Source: Nephrocerus scutellatus
Lineage: Eukaryota > Arthropoda > Insecta > Diptera > Pipunculidae
NCBI GenBank assembly: GCA_947095585.1
Contig: OX352761.1
Span: 140,460,277 to 140,524,276 of the forward strand
Direction: 5' to 3'
DNA: 64,000 bases
Shown here: in pieces, positions 11,977-25,500 of the stretch
How the letters are laid out: each line of letters starts with the position of its first letter
Numbering within the stretch: the stretch's first letter is position 1
Made by a program: the position numbers and the translations under genes
Notes under the pieces: model-generated
Database searches by the model: none
What the model saw: the letters and a program-made list of their open reading frames with translations, nothing else
What the model was told of the DNA's origin: nothing

Positions 11977-14900
11977 CCTCCCACTCAAGCTAACCATGAC
12001 CATACAATGGAAAGGTTACTTCAGGGTTACTTCAACCAAAGAGTATAGAGATATCTCTACACTCTTTGCTTCAACCCACCAACCCAACCAACCAACCAAC
12101 GTTACGACTTAAAAATTATGTTCTGCCGGTTTTTCGGGTGAAGCACTCGAGTGCTTCCATGAGATCATGAAGTCCTATTACTGCAAAAATACGTTCGGGA
12201 CAAAAATCCTTTTTCTCTCACCAACAAGTGTGTGAATAATACAAACAGTTCGATTTGAATCGTATGCGATTTTAGAGAACCAGTGGATTGGATAAATTAA
12301 CGGACAGGCCATCCGTACGGAAATGTGCGCACTGGCGGAGGCAAAAAAAACTTCTCGACTATAGGTATCTATCTATATCATATCTATATCCTTCTGATGA
12401 GAAGTAATTTATTATATTTTATCTGGTTATCATTGGGGATAATGATGATTGTCTTCCTCAGGCATTCGAAACGGCGTCATTAAGTTAATCGACATGGAAC
12501 TTTCTCTATATCTATAACATAAGACAGCAAATCTGTTGGTTCTTTAAAAAAATTTATATTAATTATTTCAATAGATCTTAATAAGATCTGACATATTACA
12601 TATTTGTCATGTACTGAGCGGAAAGAAATTCGAATCCCAGAAAAACATCAAAAAACTTTGCCCACCTCACGCGCATATCTGACAAACATTCGAGGGTAAT
12701 AACTCTTCTGGGAAAACTTCTCAATTCGTTTTAATTCAATTGGCTTTAATTCGTAGTCGCAAAAAGCTATACGACCACAACGGTATGATGCGGCAAATAT
12801 ATGTATTATTATTATAACAGAGTATAAGGGCGAGATTAAATTTCGCGCCATATTTTGTGTTTCAAAAAACAAATGACGCCCTATATTTTTTCAAGTTTTT
12901 GTAAAATATGTTCTGAAATAGAAAAGAAGATGGCCGATCAATTTCAGTTGTTGAAAAAAAGAACTTATATACTCTCCGAGCAGCCCTCGTTCATAAAACA
13001 ATCTCAACTATAATGAGATAATAATTGTGGGAAAAATTGATGGCATTTCAACTCCTTCGATAAAATGGAAATCTCCTTAAATTTCCACCTGAAAAACTGC
13101 CATTTGCAATTTTATATCTTTCCTCCTTTATACATAATATACCCAATATCGACAAAAGATTTTCATTTCGTATCCGCTATACGTTCGACATTCAAATTGG
13201 AATCCTTTTCGGATTCTTTATAACTTCCAGCTCAATTGCACACAAAATTGAATCTCTAAAACAAAGTCTATCTTAGAATGAAAGGCAAATGAATCACAAA
13301 GGACGAAAACAACCACCCAACCTCATCAATCCATTCATCTATTTGAAAAGGATATAATGAGTTAAAGAAAGAAGCGAGCGGCGTATATCTAAAATGAATT
13401 AACTTGTCCTAATGGCGGACCGCAACGAACGAATTTCAGACATTTTAATTTGTATTCAAATTCGAAACTGTTATCCAATTCCAATTATGAACTACACCCA
13501 CCCTCATCGCGATTCTTTAACTGAGCTTATTTTGAAACATTTTCGGTGCGAAATACTTATTTGGGTTCCGTTTCCACTTTTCACATTCCCACATTTTCAC
13601 AATAAAGATATTATAATTCCATTTAAAAAATCACTACCTGTGCGGTGTGCTTAGACTTTAATGCTTATTTCTTGGCCACAGTCCATTTGGATAATTATCT
13701 CAGATATGGGTTGCTTTGAGGGGGAACTTCTGTGCACAATTTGGCGTGTTTAATCTTTTACGCTGCCTTGATAGTAGAGGTGAAGACGACAAACAAAAAA
13801 GACCGCTACTGCGGTCGGCTGACCAGATGAATCGCTAACACTACGCCATTCTGATTTCAGTTATTATTCCATTTGTTAACTTTGAATGAGGAAAATTATG
13901 CAAATCCTGCTGGAGAAATATTTAAATAATTTTGCTAGGTGGCGGGCAAACCAAACAACCAGCGCTCAATGTAAATATTTTTAATCCATTAACAGCTTGC
14001 TCGCTAAATCTGAAAAGGAATCCAAAAAAGGATTAATGGCACACAAAACACCGCTTCAGTGTAAAAGCATATTTGTTGTGATATTCTGCGCATCCACATG
14101 AAGATTCTGAATGCATTAATTATCAAGCGTTTGGTAAGTGCTTCTTTTTCAAAACTTGTATTTTAAAACGAGTGGTGAGCTTTGAAGACAATTTACCTAA
14201 TTACGTGTATCAATGATTAGCAAGTGCTGATAAAATGAATATTTTTAATATTGTATAAGATTTTTATTCCTAGACCAAAAGAGATATTATGTTTTATTTG
14301 GATCTTATGTCCCAAACCCGAACACCCTGTATACAATTTAAAATATATAAAAGACGTTTTTCGTATATATATGATGTATTTATAGATCCGTTCATAGTAG
14401 CTTCGCACAGGTGTTTGGTATTCAAAGAAAACACGACTTGTCGCCGTTGTACCAAGCCATTTTTTAGTTCCTAGAAGTATTTGTATGATCTCTCTTCTGG
14501 TTTCCAGCTGAGTTCTATGCGACGTAATGCATATCCATGACTACGATATCATCTTCCAAATACTAACAGAAATGAGCTCCTTGGTGATGGAAAAGTGAAA
14601 CAATTTCAGCATTCGTTGTGATTTTTCCACATATTTGAGGAATTTGTAAAGCTGCATAGCGTTTATAACTATGTAGCATATGGCATTGCAATCTATTAGC
14701 ACAGCAAAAGGAACACATCGGTGTCACCGTCACCATTAGTTACCTACTGCATTGCCATGAAGATTTACTCCGCCCTTATATACTCGTATGTTGTAATTAT
14801 TGTTTACAAGGTTCGCCTATATTGTTTGGAGGTCTTTTTTGCCTCAATCTAGTCAAAAAGCCAGCAGTATATTGTTATTTTACCGCTTTTCTCAAATTAA

Positions 14901-16093
14901 TAGTCCTAGCTACCCACTTCACTGTTTTTAAAAATCCGTCACAAATTATGTTACTCAAACGGTACTAAATGCCAAAAACAGTCCGCTCATTTAACAAGTA
15001 CACTCGTATAGATAATGAAATGCAATCACATAGCATGCATAATAGTATCACTTCAAAAAGGAAGAATGACCAATGCTTGTCAAGTAATATATTTTTTTCG
15101 AATAGCCAAATTGCATATGTATGTATATATGTACATATTTACGAGTATGTGAAGCATTGTCATTCCTATTATGTCGTTAAATAACCAGCATTTCCATATA
15201 CGCTCTAACTACTCACATAATTAACAAAACGTGCCTTCCCTTCAATTAATTCAAAAAGAAATCAAAAAATAAAAATGTGTCCCAAAAAGAGTGCAATAAA
15301 TTCAGGTAAAATCTGCTGTTTCATGCAGTATAAATTAACAAATAAGAAATTTATATTCCTGTAAAGAATTTATTTACGGTTCTGATTTTGTAGTAACTTA
15401 AAGGTACGAAACCGTTACATACTACATACATAAATTTTAAACAAATGAATTTTACGATTATGACAGACTTTTTCCTGGCTCCGTGCAACAAACTGTCACA
15501 AAGATTCCCCCCAAAGAAGAAGGACAACCTGATGACAACAAATAAACAAACAAAAAATCCAAGATTCATCTTTGTGGAAAGACTACCTCGATCGTGCATG
15601 CAGACTGCCAATGCTTTTAAAAGAGGGAATGTAATATAGCCATTCCTTACAGTGACGAGAAGGGTAAATTGTATTCCGCCTTTATTGGTCATTGGTACTT
15701 TTATTTGGATCCATTTATTATTTTTATTACACCCCAGTCGGTGTCATGAAGACCGACCGATACAGGTTATAAAGGGGTAGAAAACGTTTTTAAAGTTAAA
15801 AAAAGTAATTATGATGAATTAATCTTTCCTTCTTTGTTTGTGTTACACACACATATGCTACTCGATACTTGGCCAGATAAAAAGGCCTTCAAATCTAAAA
15901 ATATCGCTTGAATTCTTGCCGCTTGACATCATTTCGGAATCATTGAGTTTTTTATTTATTTCCTGAAATTGTTCTCCATTGTAGATAACTCTAAAAAGAG
16001 TACCTTTAAAGCCTTTCCGTGAGAAAGTATTACTCTCGGATGTTTATCAGACATTCGCGAGAGGTAGGACCGTGAAAAATACTTTTAGTGTTT
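11977..16093. other. Intergenic, no gene recognised
   Basis: No frame has protein similarity that I can recognise. A lone ACACCCTGTAT-like word at about 14323 resembles a mariner terminus but has no partner. Runs of CCAACC near 12070 and AT-rich simple sequence are present. Confidence 0.5.
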
Positions 16094-16160
16094 TCTGGGA
16101 TTCGAACTACGAACCCCCTGCTCCGAAATCTATGCGCTAACCAGTGAGCCACGGCGCCCA
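16094..16160 (-). repeat. tRNA-derived (SINE-like) pseudo-tRNA
   Basis: On the minus strand the sequence shows an A-box-like GTGGCTCACTGGTTAGCGC and, about 30 bases on, a B-box AGTTCGAATCCC. The spacing suits an internal RNA polymerase III promoter. The bases that should form the acceptor stem do not pair (GGGCGCC at the 5' end against an A-rich 3' side) and there is no convincing anticodon arm. I therefore call it a tRNA-derived repeat or decayed tRNA, not a working tRNA gene. Confidence 0.5.
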
Positions 16161-19119
16161 CATATATATATATAGAGTATTTATACTGCTTTGGTACATT
16201 AATCACAGATTTCCGTTTTGTCTGTAGTATTGAGAGTACCAATTTGCAATGTAATTGTAATATTCAATATACTATTATATATAGTATATTGATGAGAATT
16301 TACTGCCACTCTTAATGCCACTTTAACAACTTTCTTATCGCATCTAAGCTGGAAAATTATTTCGAAAGCAATTGTGGCAATTGCTTTGGCCATTACATTA
16401 ACTTTCCAGTTTTCAGCCGCTCCGCACATGCAAATGACCGAACATGTACCACATGTGGTACCATTAGGAAATTCGCTCACAGCAATAACATTGTTCAAAG
16501 GATTATCGAGGTACATACTGGGCCTCTTCCTGAATTAATTTGCAACCCATTCAGATCCACCTTTACATAGGTTCGTAAGCAATATTCCTGAACAACAGGG
16601 AGCATTGATGCAACACGGTAACTATATTTGCCGGGATTGGTTCTTATTTGCATTCAAACAAGAACCCGAATTTGACAGCAAATAAGTGTTCATCGTCGTC
16701 ATGATAACAGCACCAAACCAGACTTGCATTGTAACGATAAATTGGGATGCATTGAAGGTACGTGCATGCCTGCCAAAATTTTCAAACAAATCAAACCTGA
16801 GTGCAATGTTTCTTATCTTTGTTGTTTGTTGGAGATGACTAAGTTTTATATTTTGTCCTGTCAACCAAGAGACTTTATGTCATAATAAAAGAAAAGGACA
16901 TATTGCCTTAATACATACCCCTTCTGTGAGTCGTGACAAGCGGTTCACCTTCATTGCTTTATATATGCAATAAAATAATTTCCGAAAGGACAAACATAAG
17001 CTTAAATAACCGAGTGAGATCTCGAAAGTAGCAAACAGCAGAACTTTTTTTGTTCAATGTAACCAACCAAATTTTAATTTTCGTTTACCTAGCAAGGACA
17101 GATTTTGAACACTGACACTCTGTATGAGGACTATGCACAACTTGGATTTTAACTCATACCAAAAACCACAGCTAACCACAAAAACCGAAACCAGAATAAC
17201 TTTTAGCGCTCTCTTCTGAAAAAACGTAAACCACAGTCTTCGTTTTTAAAGAGCACTACTTTTAAATTGCGGAAAAATTACAAACTTTAGCCAACGCTTT
17301 CGTTACCTTAAAGCTACAATTCCTCCAAGCCCGCAAAAGTGAATGGAATCCTTTCAATTTGCAAAACCAATTCCGTAATATCATGAAAATTCCTCCAGCA
17401 AATGTTGAGTTTTTGTTAATGAAAAGCAACGACAATAAAAACAAAATAAACGCAATCACGGGAAACGGCTTTGTTTGGAAGCATAGAGTCTGGTAAAGGA
17501 AAGAGATAACAGAAAAGAAAACTAAGCGCTCTGCACCTTTCTTCGTCATCCCGTGTCAGTGCGAAAATTAATGGATCTCAGGTGACAACCAACTAACGCC
17601 AGCACTAAATAAACCAGCAACAGGCTCAGCCTTTCAGCGGCTTTTCGAATGGCACTATACATACTGTAAGAATACGCATATGTTTTCCACTGTTACCAAA
17701 GAATTCTCTACTGCTGCACTCCATGGAACTTGCCCATTAAGTGGAGCAAACTGCAAACGTTCTGGAGACGCAATTTTACTTTTTACTGCTGGGATGTAGA
17801 GAAGACAATTACGTAAATGGATCCGATGAGTGCTGGTGCTTCGCTTCAGCCACATGGATCCTATGAAAGTGTAAATTCCAGTCAAAGCCACCTTTGATTT
17901 TTCTCCAACTGTCGCTATATTGAAACGTGCACGCACTGCCACATGCCATGGGGAACTATCAGCTTTAACAGCACGAAACTCCAGCAGCGGTTCAATTCAT
18001 CTGACATGGAATTGGCAGTGAATGTCGTCGAATACAATGTAATCGACGGATGCGATTTTCGCACCGACTGTACGCGATTCAATATAGAATCGTTAAGGTG
18101 TTTACAAGCATTGCGATGCATTGAATTGTTGATGAAGACGATGACATTGCTCGGTTCATCGATTCAGCTGCGATTGGCGAAGTGATGTTTGCAAATTATT
18201 GGTTTCGGAAAAACATTAAAAAAGATGATTGTGGTGCATTGCTAAGCAAATTCAAAACAAAGTTATAGAAAAGCTGAACATTCAACAAATAGGCCGTATT
18301 TAATTAATTTATAATCTTATAAATATTTAAAAATTACAATGATAGACTAAACTTTTGTTAAAATAAAAACAAATGTTAATTCACGAGCGTGGCAATAACA
18401 GTAAAAATATCTCTCATAGATCATAGTTATGTATACTGTGCTTGTATTGTCCTTGTCTGCAAAACTTTCAAACGGAAACATTTAACTTTTAGTCGTCCGG
18501 CGGGCAACAAGATGGTAAAAATTACTTGTCGGAAACTGTTACTGTAAACAGTGTTTGTTGTCCCTGGTCGACGACGACTTGTCACGTCAACATGCAAATA
18601 TAAACAAAGCGGAAACTATAACAATAAGATAAATTGATATTAAACTGTGCACGGGCCGCCCACTTGCCATTGCAGATTTTATAGCGGAAAGAGAAGCATC
18701 AGTTGATTCTCTAGTCCAAAGATGCTAAATTGTACCGGTGCATCTCATCCCCCAGTCCTAGTAGAGTCGGTTGGACAAAATACATCTATGCCGACTATGC
18801 CCGGAAGCGGATGCCAGAAAGAAACAATCGCATCCTCCTTCCATTCCAGTAAAGCATTTTTTGTGTTGAATAGCTGGTGGTATATACTCGCAGTATGACA
18901 TTTTTTCATCTTGTTGACTCATTAACATTATGGATTCAATCTTTAAGTTACTATGACGATTGGAAAAAGTTTGAGTTTTTTAAGCAATGGTAAGAGTCTA
19001 CCTACCTACCTACCAACAAACCCATTTTTTGATATTTAATTTTTCTTTGGATTTCGACTTGCAGGGCTACCAGGTCCTTTGTTATGAGATCTAGAATAGG
19101 AAGAAAGTTAATTCTCGTG
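16161..19119. other. Intergenic, no gene recognised
   Basis: Several 80-100 codon open frames occur on both strands around 17.3-18.2 kb, overlapping one another in conflicting frames. None shows a domain or a family I recognise, so no gene is claimed. Confidence 0.45.
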
Positions 19120-20640
19120 TTGATCAAGCAGGCCGCCCTTTGCACTAACTCCCAGCTTTTAAAAATCAACTTACTTGCCTGATTCCGTAGACCTCTAGTA
19201 AGTCCGCTTATAACCCAAGGTTCTTGGATGAGACCAAGGGTTATATTATCCTCGGCGAACCGCTAGCTGAGGGTAGCGAACGCACTCTTCGCATGGTGCA
19301 GATCCGCATGTAGGACCCTTACGGTGCTCATAAGTCCTCGCTGGATGATTTAGCTTGCCGGAGTAATGAAGCTTTTTTAGCAGTCGGGTTAGGTTGAGCC
19401 AGTGATCGAACCTTACCCGACTCATCATTACTCCTTGCGTGCCCCCGCCTAGGTATAGCCGCTGTAGTTCTGCTGTCAGAACCGCTAAGGCCAGTACGCC
19501 CAGTGGCACTGCTCGTCAAAGACACTTGCCGTGGGACTTTCTTCCTTGACCTAATTCAGGACCCACTGAGATCAGCACGCCTTTCGGCACTGGTGATCTA
19601 AGAGGCTGTTTTCACAACCCATTTAGCGGTGGTTTTACCGGAACCGTTAGGACGTTGAAACATTATCAATGCTTTTAAGGAGTTTAACCTGACTAAAACG
19701 GTAGTTTACAATACCTTTGGCGCCATGGAGGCGTCATCTATCGCCAGTACGAGTTGAAGGAGCGCACCGTCCTTCTTCCTCTGTACTATCTTCCATGACT
19801 TGACTTGCAAATCGGCGTTTTACGTATATAAGGTATCGAGAATCATTTCTGCAGTCTGTGGAAAGAAACCGCGGACGATATGTGGTTTAGGGAAGGATCC
19901 CTCTTCCACCACTCTTCTACTCTTGGCACTGATCCTCTCAAAATTCGAGCGCATCCACCCAGTAGTAGCACTGTCTGAGCAGATGAAGACTAGCCATCCC
20001 AATTGGAGATGCGAGCTGGAAAAAAAATTTGGCCACATGCCACTATCGGCCATCTCAATTGAGATTTCTACAACCACCTCTTGAAGAAGCGCCATTTGCT
20101 TAGTAATAAGGGGGTTTATTGTCGAGTCGGCCAGGACAACACTCAACCTGACGGCACTGGCCACTTGGATAAAAGTGTGAAGTGGGAAAAGTGGGACCTG
20201 GCCTTCTTAACAGAAGGTGCCTTTGGCGTTTAGTCCTCTGACCTGACGCGCTTGGCTTCGCGCTGATTGAAAGGGTCGGCTTTGACAAAAGCAAGAGCCA
20301 GTTCAACTTAATTAATCCGCCTTTTCTAATGCCTTCCCATGAAGAGCATCCGGATTTCTCCGAGATGACAATGCATGCATTAACAGCTGTGGATGCGTCA
20401 GAATGTGAATTGGATTGTTCCACGTCCTGATTCCAACACCCTCGCGAGATTCAGAAGGGAACCTTATGGCAACGCCTTCTGAAATCTCTGAAAGATCCAG
20501 CTGCTTAAGAGCAGACCGTACAGTTGAGGCCAGACTGAGGTTGGCCGTCAAAAGCTCACCAGCTTCTCGGGATACAACAGGTTGCTCAACAACACAACAC
20601 GAGGTTGATGCGTTTTGAGATGCATTGGTCTCATAATTTT
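19120..20640 (-). mobile_element. LINE ORF1-like relic (R1/LOA-type)
   Basis: GC content rises here relative to its surroundings. The minus frame at 20164-19820 gives LQLGWLVFICSDSATTGW, and then FPKPHIVRGFFPQTAE. This resembles the ORF1 domain of insect R1/LOA-type retrotransposons (DUF4780-like: a G-x-(V/L)-x-(V/F)-x-C-x-D-x-x-(S/T)-x-x-W pattern followed by PKPxxxxGFFP). Downstream on the same strand (19509-19246) is SRVRFDHWLNLTRLLKKLHY, also LINE-like. Frames shift repeatedly, so it is inactive. Family assignment is from memory of the motif. Confidence 0.5.
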
Positions 20641-21600
20641 TAATTAGATTCTCTATTTCAACCCACCAGAAACCGGGAAAGCGGTTAGAGCCCGGTAGGC
20701 CAAGGGAGGGCTAATTAAAACCGAAGGTCGCCAGGTACTCAGAGTCCGCATACTAGCGACTAAGCTCCTTCTTCGCCATGCATCCATCGGCGTACGCTGT
20801 TCCAACTTGGATTAGGAATAGCTTTTACTGATGATAGGACAAATCCGTTGCCTCAAACACTCCTCCTTTACACCGGGCTTGGGATTGTCATGTTACCATC
20901 GTAACAAGGCGGAGTTCGCCACCCATACACATGAACGCCCTCGATGGGGGGTGTACTATAGCCTATAACATTACCCCACCTGCCACAAATTTACATTGAA
21001 AATTTTATAAAAAATTGGTTTGTATGTGTGTCTAATTTAATTTTTTTTAAAACCTTACAACAGGCTGAGTGGTGGTACTCTATAAACTTCCCCCACCTGC
21101 TGTGAGTTTCCATATATAAAAAACGCACAACATTTCATTTTTATTTACATAGATGTAGATTATAAAAAAAAATTAATATTTTTTCGAAGTGCGGAGAAAT
21201 CACAAAAACAGCAAAATCACGTAAAATGTTCTAAGCAACAGAACTTTGTCCTATAACGTCTCCCTTGGAGGATATATAAGAAATCACTGACCAGCACTGC
21301 ACCGCTCTTTTTGTTGCTCAAATGAAAATTCGCAAGACATTGTGTTGCCAAATTGTCGGTGGCAACCGCTTTTATTATTCAACGTGCGATTTTGGCTCAT
21401 TAAAGTTAGAAATCTACTAAAGCTTTTCTGAAATGCAATACAATTCACTCGCTGACCTATCAGAAAATCGGCGGAAAACTTATCTTTTTCCCCCACCGTC
21501 CGGATAGGGAGTACTTCTAGCTGATGACGACCAGGCGGGCCACTTACAAAAAACAAATCGAAACGCTTATTTATTCTATCATTGTTTACATATTATAGCC
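20641..21600. other. Region upstream of AstA-R2, no gene recognised
   Basis: The stretch has no supported coding region. Two similar phrases, TTACCCCACCTGC at about 20971 and TTCCCCCACCTGC at about 21088, hint at a short duplicated unit about 117 bases apart. The AstA-R2 promoter may lie at the right end. Confidence 0.4.
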
Positions 21601-21602
21601 AT

Positions 21603-21621
21603 AGAGAGAGAGAGAAAGAAA
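21603..21621 (+). promoter_or_regulatory. GAGA-rich tract upstream of AstA-R2
   Basis: A run of GA dinucleotides lies about 330 bases before the AstA-R2 start codon. GAGA tracts bind Trl/GAF in flies and often mark promoters. The position fits, but a plain microsatellite would look the same. Confidence 0.3.
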
Positions 21622-21838
21622 CGATAGAGTGGGAAAGCAAGAGTCTTATACTAAACGCATTCAATTTCCCTTTGGAAAACTCAATGCATGCGTTCTGGTC
21701 TTGCGGCGTTCGCATTCTTATGCCAGCGGCAATAGGCAGAGCAACAGTTTGCATTCAGAAATGGTCGTGAAAAGTTGAGCGTTTGCGAAATAAATGGAAC
21801 TTTTGGTGTCGGTCGGAAAAAGTTGGAGATTCGTGATA

Positions 21839-21846
21839 TTCAGTTA
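21839..21846 (+). promoter_or_regulatory. Possible initiator for AstA-R2
   Basis: TTCAGTTA matches the fly initiator consensus TCAGTY with the A at 21842, about 108 bases before the start codon. No matching DPE is present at +28, and no TATA box sits at the right distance. This is only a candidate transcription start. Confidence 0.25.
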
Positions 21847-21949
21847 CCTCTTCTGAGTTCTAAGTGCCCGCGAGAATGTATTGGCTTTGGTAGTGAGGTC
21901 GGAACGGGAACCGTGTTATACTTAGTACTAAGCTGACTAAATTGTAAAT

Positions 21950-22504
21950 ATGGATTTCAGTGGCAATACTAATCGGACCACCCATCAGTCATTGATGGCT
22001 ATAAACTATTCCAAGCCCCGTGAGACGACTTTGCAGGACTCGTCGGACTATGATGTGCAAATAGAAAATGTCGTTTCAATAATTGTGCCAATATTTTTTG
22101 GAATTATAGCTATAACCGGATTCATCGGCAACATTCTTGTTATCCTGGTTGTAATATTGAACTCGCAAATGCGCTCCACAACAAATCTACTAATTGTGAA
22201 CTTGGCTAGCGCTGATCTACTGTTTGTGGTCTTCTGCATTCCATTCACCGCCACCGACTACATCATGGATGTGTGGCCATTCGGTTTGGCGTGGTGTCGC
22301 ATCGTTCAATATTTGATTGTTGTGACAACATTCGCCAGTATCTATACACTCGTCCTGATGTCGGTCGATCGATTTCTGGCCGTTGTCCACCCGATTCGGT
22401 CCCGTACATTGCGCACGGAGAAAGTCGCAAAAATCGCAATTGGTTCGTTGTGGGCAGTCATTGTGGTGACGACTGTGCCGGTGGCATATTCACACGGCTT
22501 AGTT
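21950..22504 (+). CDS. AstA-R2: AstA-R2 exon 1: N-terminus and TM1-TM4
   Basis: The exon encodes 185 aa from MDFSGNTNRTT to ending HGLV. It covers the extracellular N-terminus, TM1 (about residues 40-66), ICL1 RSTTN, TM2 with the conserved Asp, ECL1, TM3 ending MSVDRFLAVVHP, and TM4. The donor is TT|GTAAGT at 22505. The ATG at 21950 is chosen because it gives a typical short receptor N-terminus with two glycosylation sequons. Confidence 0.93.
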
Positions 22505-25500
22505 GTAAGTATTTGAGACGATTGTGCATAATGATGTTAAGCTTAGAGACTTGTCCGAAATTATTGCCTGCTTTGGAAACAGAAACAGAAGCTGTGATGT
22601 AGAAATGAATTTGCTTAGTTGTCCAAGAGGAGTGTCGCAGTTTAGAGGAGTGTCGCAGATACCAATCATTAATTTGTAAATTAGTGATTTAATTAAGATC
22701 TTCGATTCATTTTACATTCGTTTAGCAATTTAATTAGGAAGATGTCTAAATTTGTTGGAGCGTTAGTTACTTTCGAGTAATAACAAAAAAAGGACACTAA
22801 TCGCGCATCTAATTTTGAAGACTAGTAGAAATATCTTAATTCAAATTTGAGCATCATTCAACTTTGCCAACTAGAAAGAAATTTGGAAAATAAAAGGAAT
22901 TTGATTTGTGGCTATCCTGTCTCTGGATCTTCCCGGAGGGGACCGTAATTGTCCCATTTTCAAATGCGACGGTATCATTATACCCCAGCAATGAAGAGCT
23001 TGAAATACAATGCAAGTAAATTTTCACTACAAAGGGGGCGTAATTAGAGGGTGGTGATAAAAAATTGTTATTTAAACCACGAAATACGAATATAATTGAC
23101 AAACAAACCAACAACCCGCAAGAGACAACAAAACTTAATTAAATTGCAATTAACTTTTTCTTCTAAGCGGTTCGATGCGATGTGGTGGCACCGTGTGAAG
23201 CGTGAATTCATTTCCTTATCATGAGATTACGCAGAAGAGAACAGCGGAAACTCTAATCGCAGAAAATAACCGTTCCGCGTGCCACTCTAATAGATACACT
23301 AATTAATCAACTCGTACATAATTGCGTTTTGTGTAGGACAGGAATGTTAAAATGGAACAATTTTACTGCAATGCCAAGCAGTATCTGCTAGATAGCAATA
23401 ACCAAGTAAAAAATTTATAAAGGTGTGAAAAATTTTATACAAAAACAATGTGCTGAGTGATTTCCTATTTATGTTGACATGGCAATGGCCTACTTCAAAG
23501 GCAGGCCCTTAATGGTGCTATTCTGGTTTTGATTTATACCTTCCCTCCAGTCTTTAGCTTCTTCCACGGTCCGTATGCAAGACCGTAGGAGGATTAGGTA
23601 CCCAGAAGTATACATGATAACTTCTACGAGAATCATTGCTTTCAAAACAAATTCTCTAAAGTGGCAACCCCCCAAAAATTGGCGAAACTTGCACTTAACA
23701 ACTTATTTTTAGAGTGAATGTGGTCTGTATGTAATAAAATACACTAAATACTGCATAGCTTCGGCGTTGATGTGTTTTAGGTCTCTGGAAAGTTTCTTTG
23801 TCGGATAGCAAAAGAAAACAATTCAAAAGTTGTAGTGTTAATTATTAAATCATAAATTTTAAGATGTTTTCCATTATTATTAGCACATGCTAGAGGCATC
23901 TGCGTTAATTCGAGGTGGGAACGAGGAGACGGATCATAGGTGATACGCAAATATAGAATTTGGAAAATTATTATACATTCTAAAGAAAGAATTGGATTGG
24001 TTGAATTGAATTTGAGAGGTGGAATCATCATCATATTTGATTCTCTCCGACTATCTCGACTTTGAACCGAATTTATTCTGTTTGGCATCCTTCCAGCGAT
24101 GAAGAATAGTCTCCGGAATCGGTTTTTGTCACATGCGGCGAAAATAATTTTTGAAAGACTTTCATCTCGAATGCGGCTGAGAGTCAAAGTGCTTGTTCCT
24201 AAGCATTCGTATGTAAGTACTGGTATAAAACATTGTCCTATAAACCAGTAGTTTGGATTAGAATCATGGGCTTAACAAGTCTTGACAGACTTTATTGGAT
24301 TTCCGGTTCCATGCTGTTTTCGGCTGCTACAGTTCATCTGGAATAGTTAGAGGATTGCGCTAATTCCTATTCGCACTTCACTATCCTAATTGTGGCACCA
24401 ATTTTGGATGTCCGACTGGCTATTACACTCATCTACAGCTGAAAAGAAATATATAATTTTGATATTTCAGCAAACCAAAGTAAGCATTCCATTACTATGT
24501 CTGAAAGAACGACAAATTAAAGTTGAGTCTAGGTGCACTTGGGCAGACATAAAAAATTTACTTAAACTTGGGGCGAATGAACGCTCAACGTGAATGTAAT
24601 AAATAGTTGCAAATCAGAGGCGACGGAACACGGAATACTTTTCGTGTCTTTTCAGCGAAGCTTAGTACTGTGAAGGCAACGTAGCGAGTATAAATAACAG
24701 CTCGATGCAAGCCATTAGGCATTCAAGACAAGTACTATCAAAAATAGAAGTCCATCATAAGTGATGTATCAAAACAGCAAAATACATCACCTGACAAAAA
24801 ACATGCACACTTTATTAATAACAATCTCGTTAATTGCTGATTTCAAAAGCTCAAGAGCAACAAGCTCCTTTTTTTTCAACTAATGGACATATTTTCTGAT
24901 TTAATAAGTGATTCTTCATCACAGAGTACTGAGTACATCCGATCCAATCAACATCCAATCCATTACACATAATATCAGCAACAAATAATTGTTTCAAAAT
25001 TGAATATTGCCAATTTAATCACAATAAACTTTATTCGGGTTTGTGTGTTTTTTTATGAATTTTGTTGACGTCAACTCATGCATGGTTCAGTTCAGTTCAG
25101 TTGTGTTTTTGTTGTATTGTTTACCCCTTTACCACAGCTGATACATTTTTTCCAATGGTTTACGAGCTGCGAACCCTTGCCGCGAGGTACTAGCAGACTA
25201 TACTCGGACGAGAGTCTGTTTGGCGAGGGAACTAATAAAAAATCGCGTAAAAATGTTTCTTCATGCGATGAAAGCGAAAACAATTTTTCCAGCACTGTGG
25301 TGGAAATATTAACAAAATATTTTGTTTTATAATTAAAATTTTGTTCTCACATTGAACCATAAATCGTTGGTGGTATAAATTAACTTTTTATTTATTACGC
25401 GAATGCTAACCAATTAAAAGCCAAACACCCACACCACGCCCACGTGGTTCGCCATGAGTGGAGAAATAAAATTTCAAAATTTAATCTTTTTTAGTTTTGT

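Noticed and set aside
12301..12330. Possible Tc1 terminus near a CCGTACGG palindrome
   Set aside because: No matching second end and no transposase around it.
17262..18185. Cluster of 80-95 codon frames on both strands suggesting a gene
   Set aside because: Frames conflict, no splice-joined model works, and no family is recognised.
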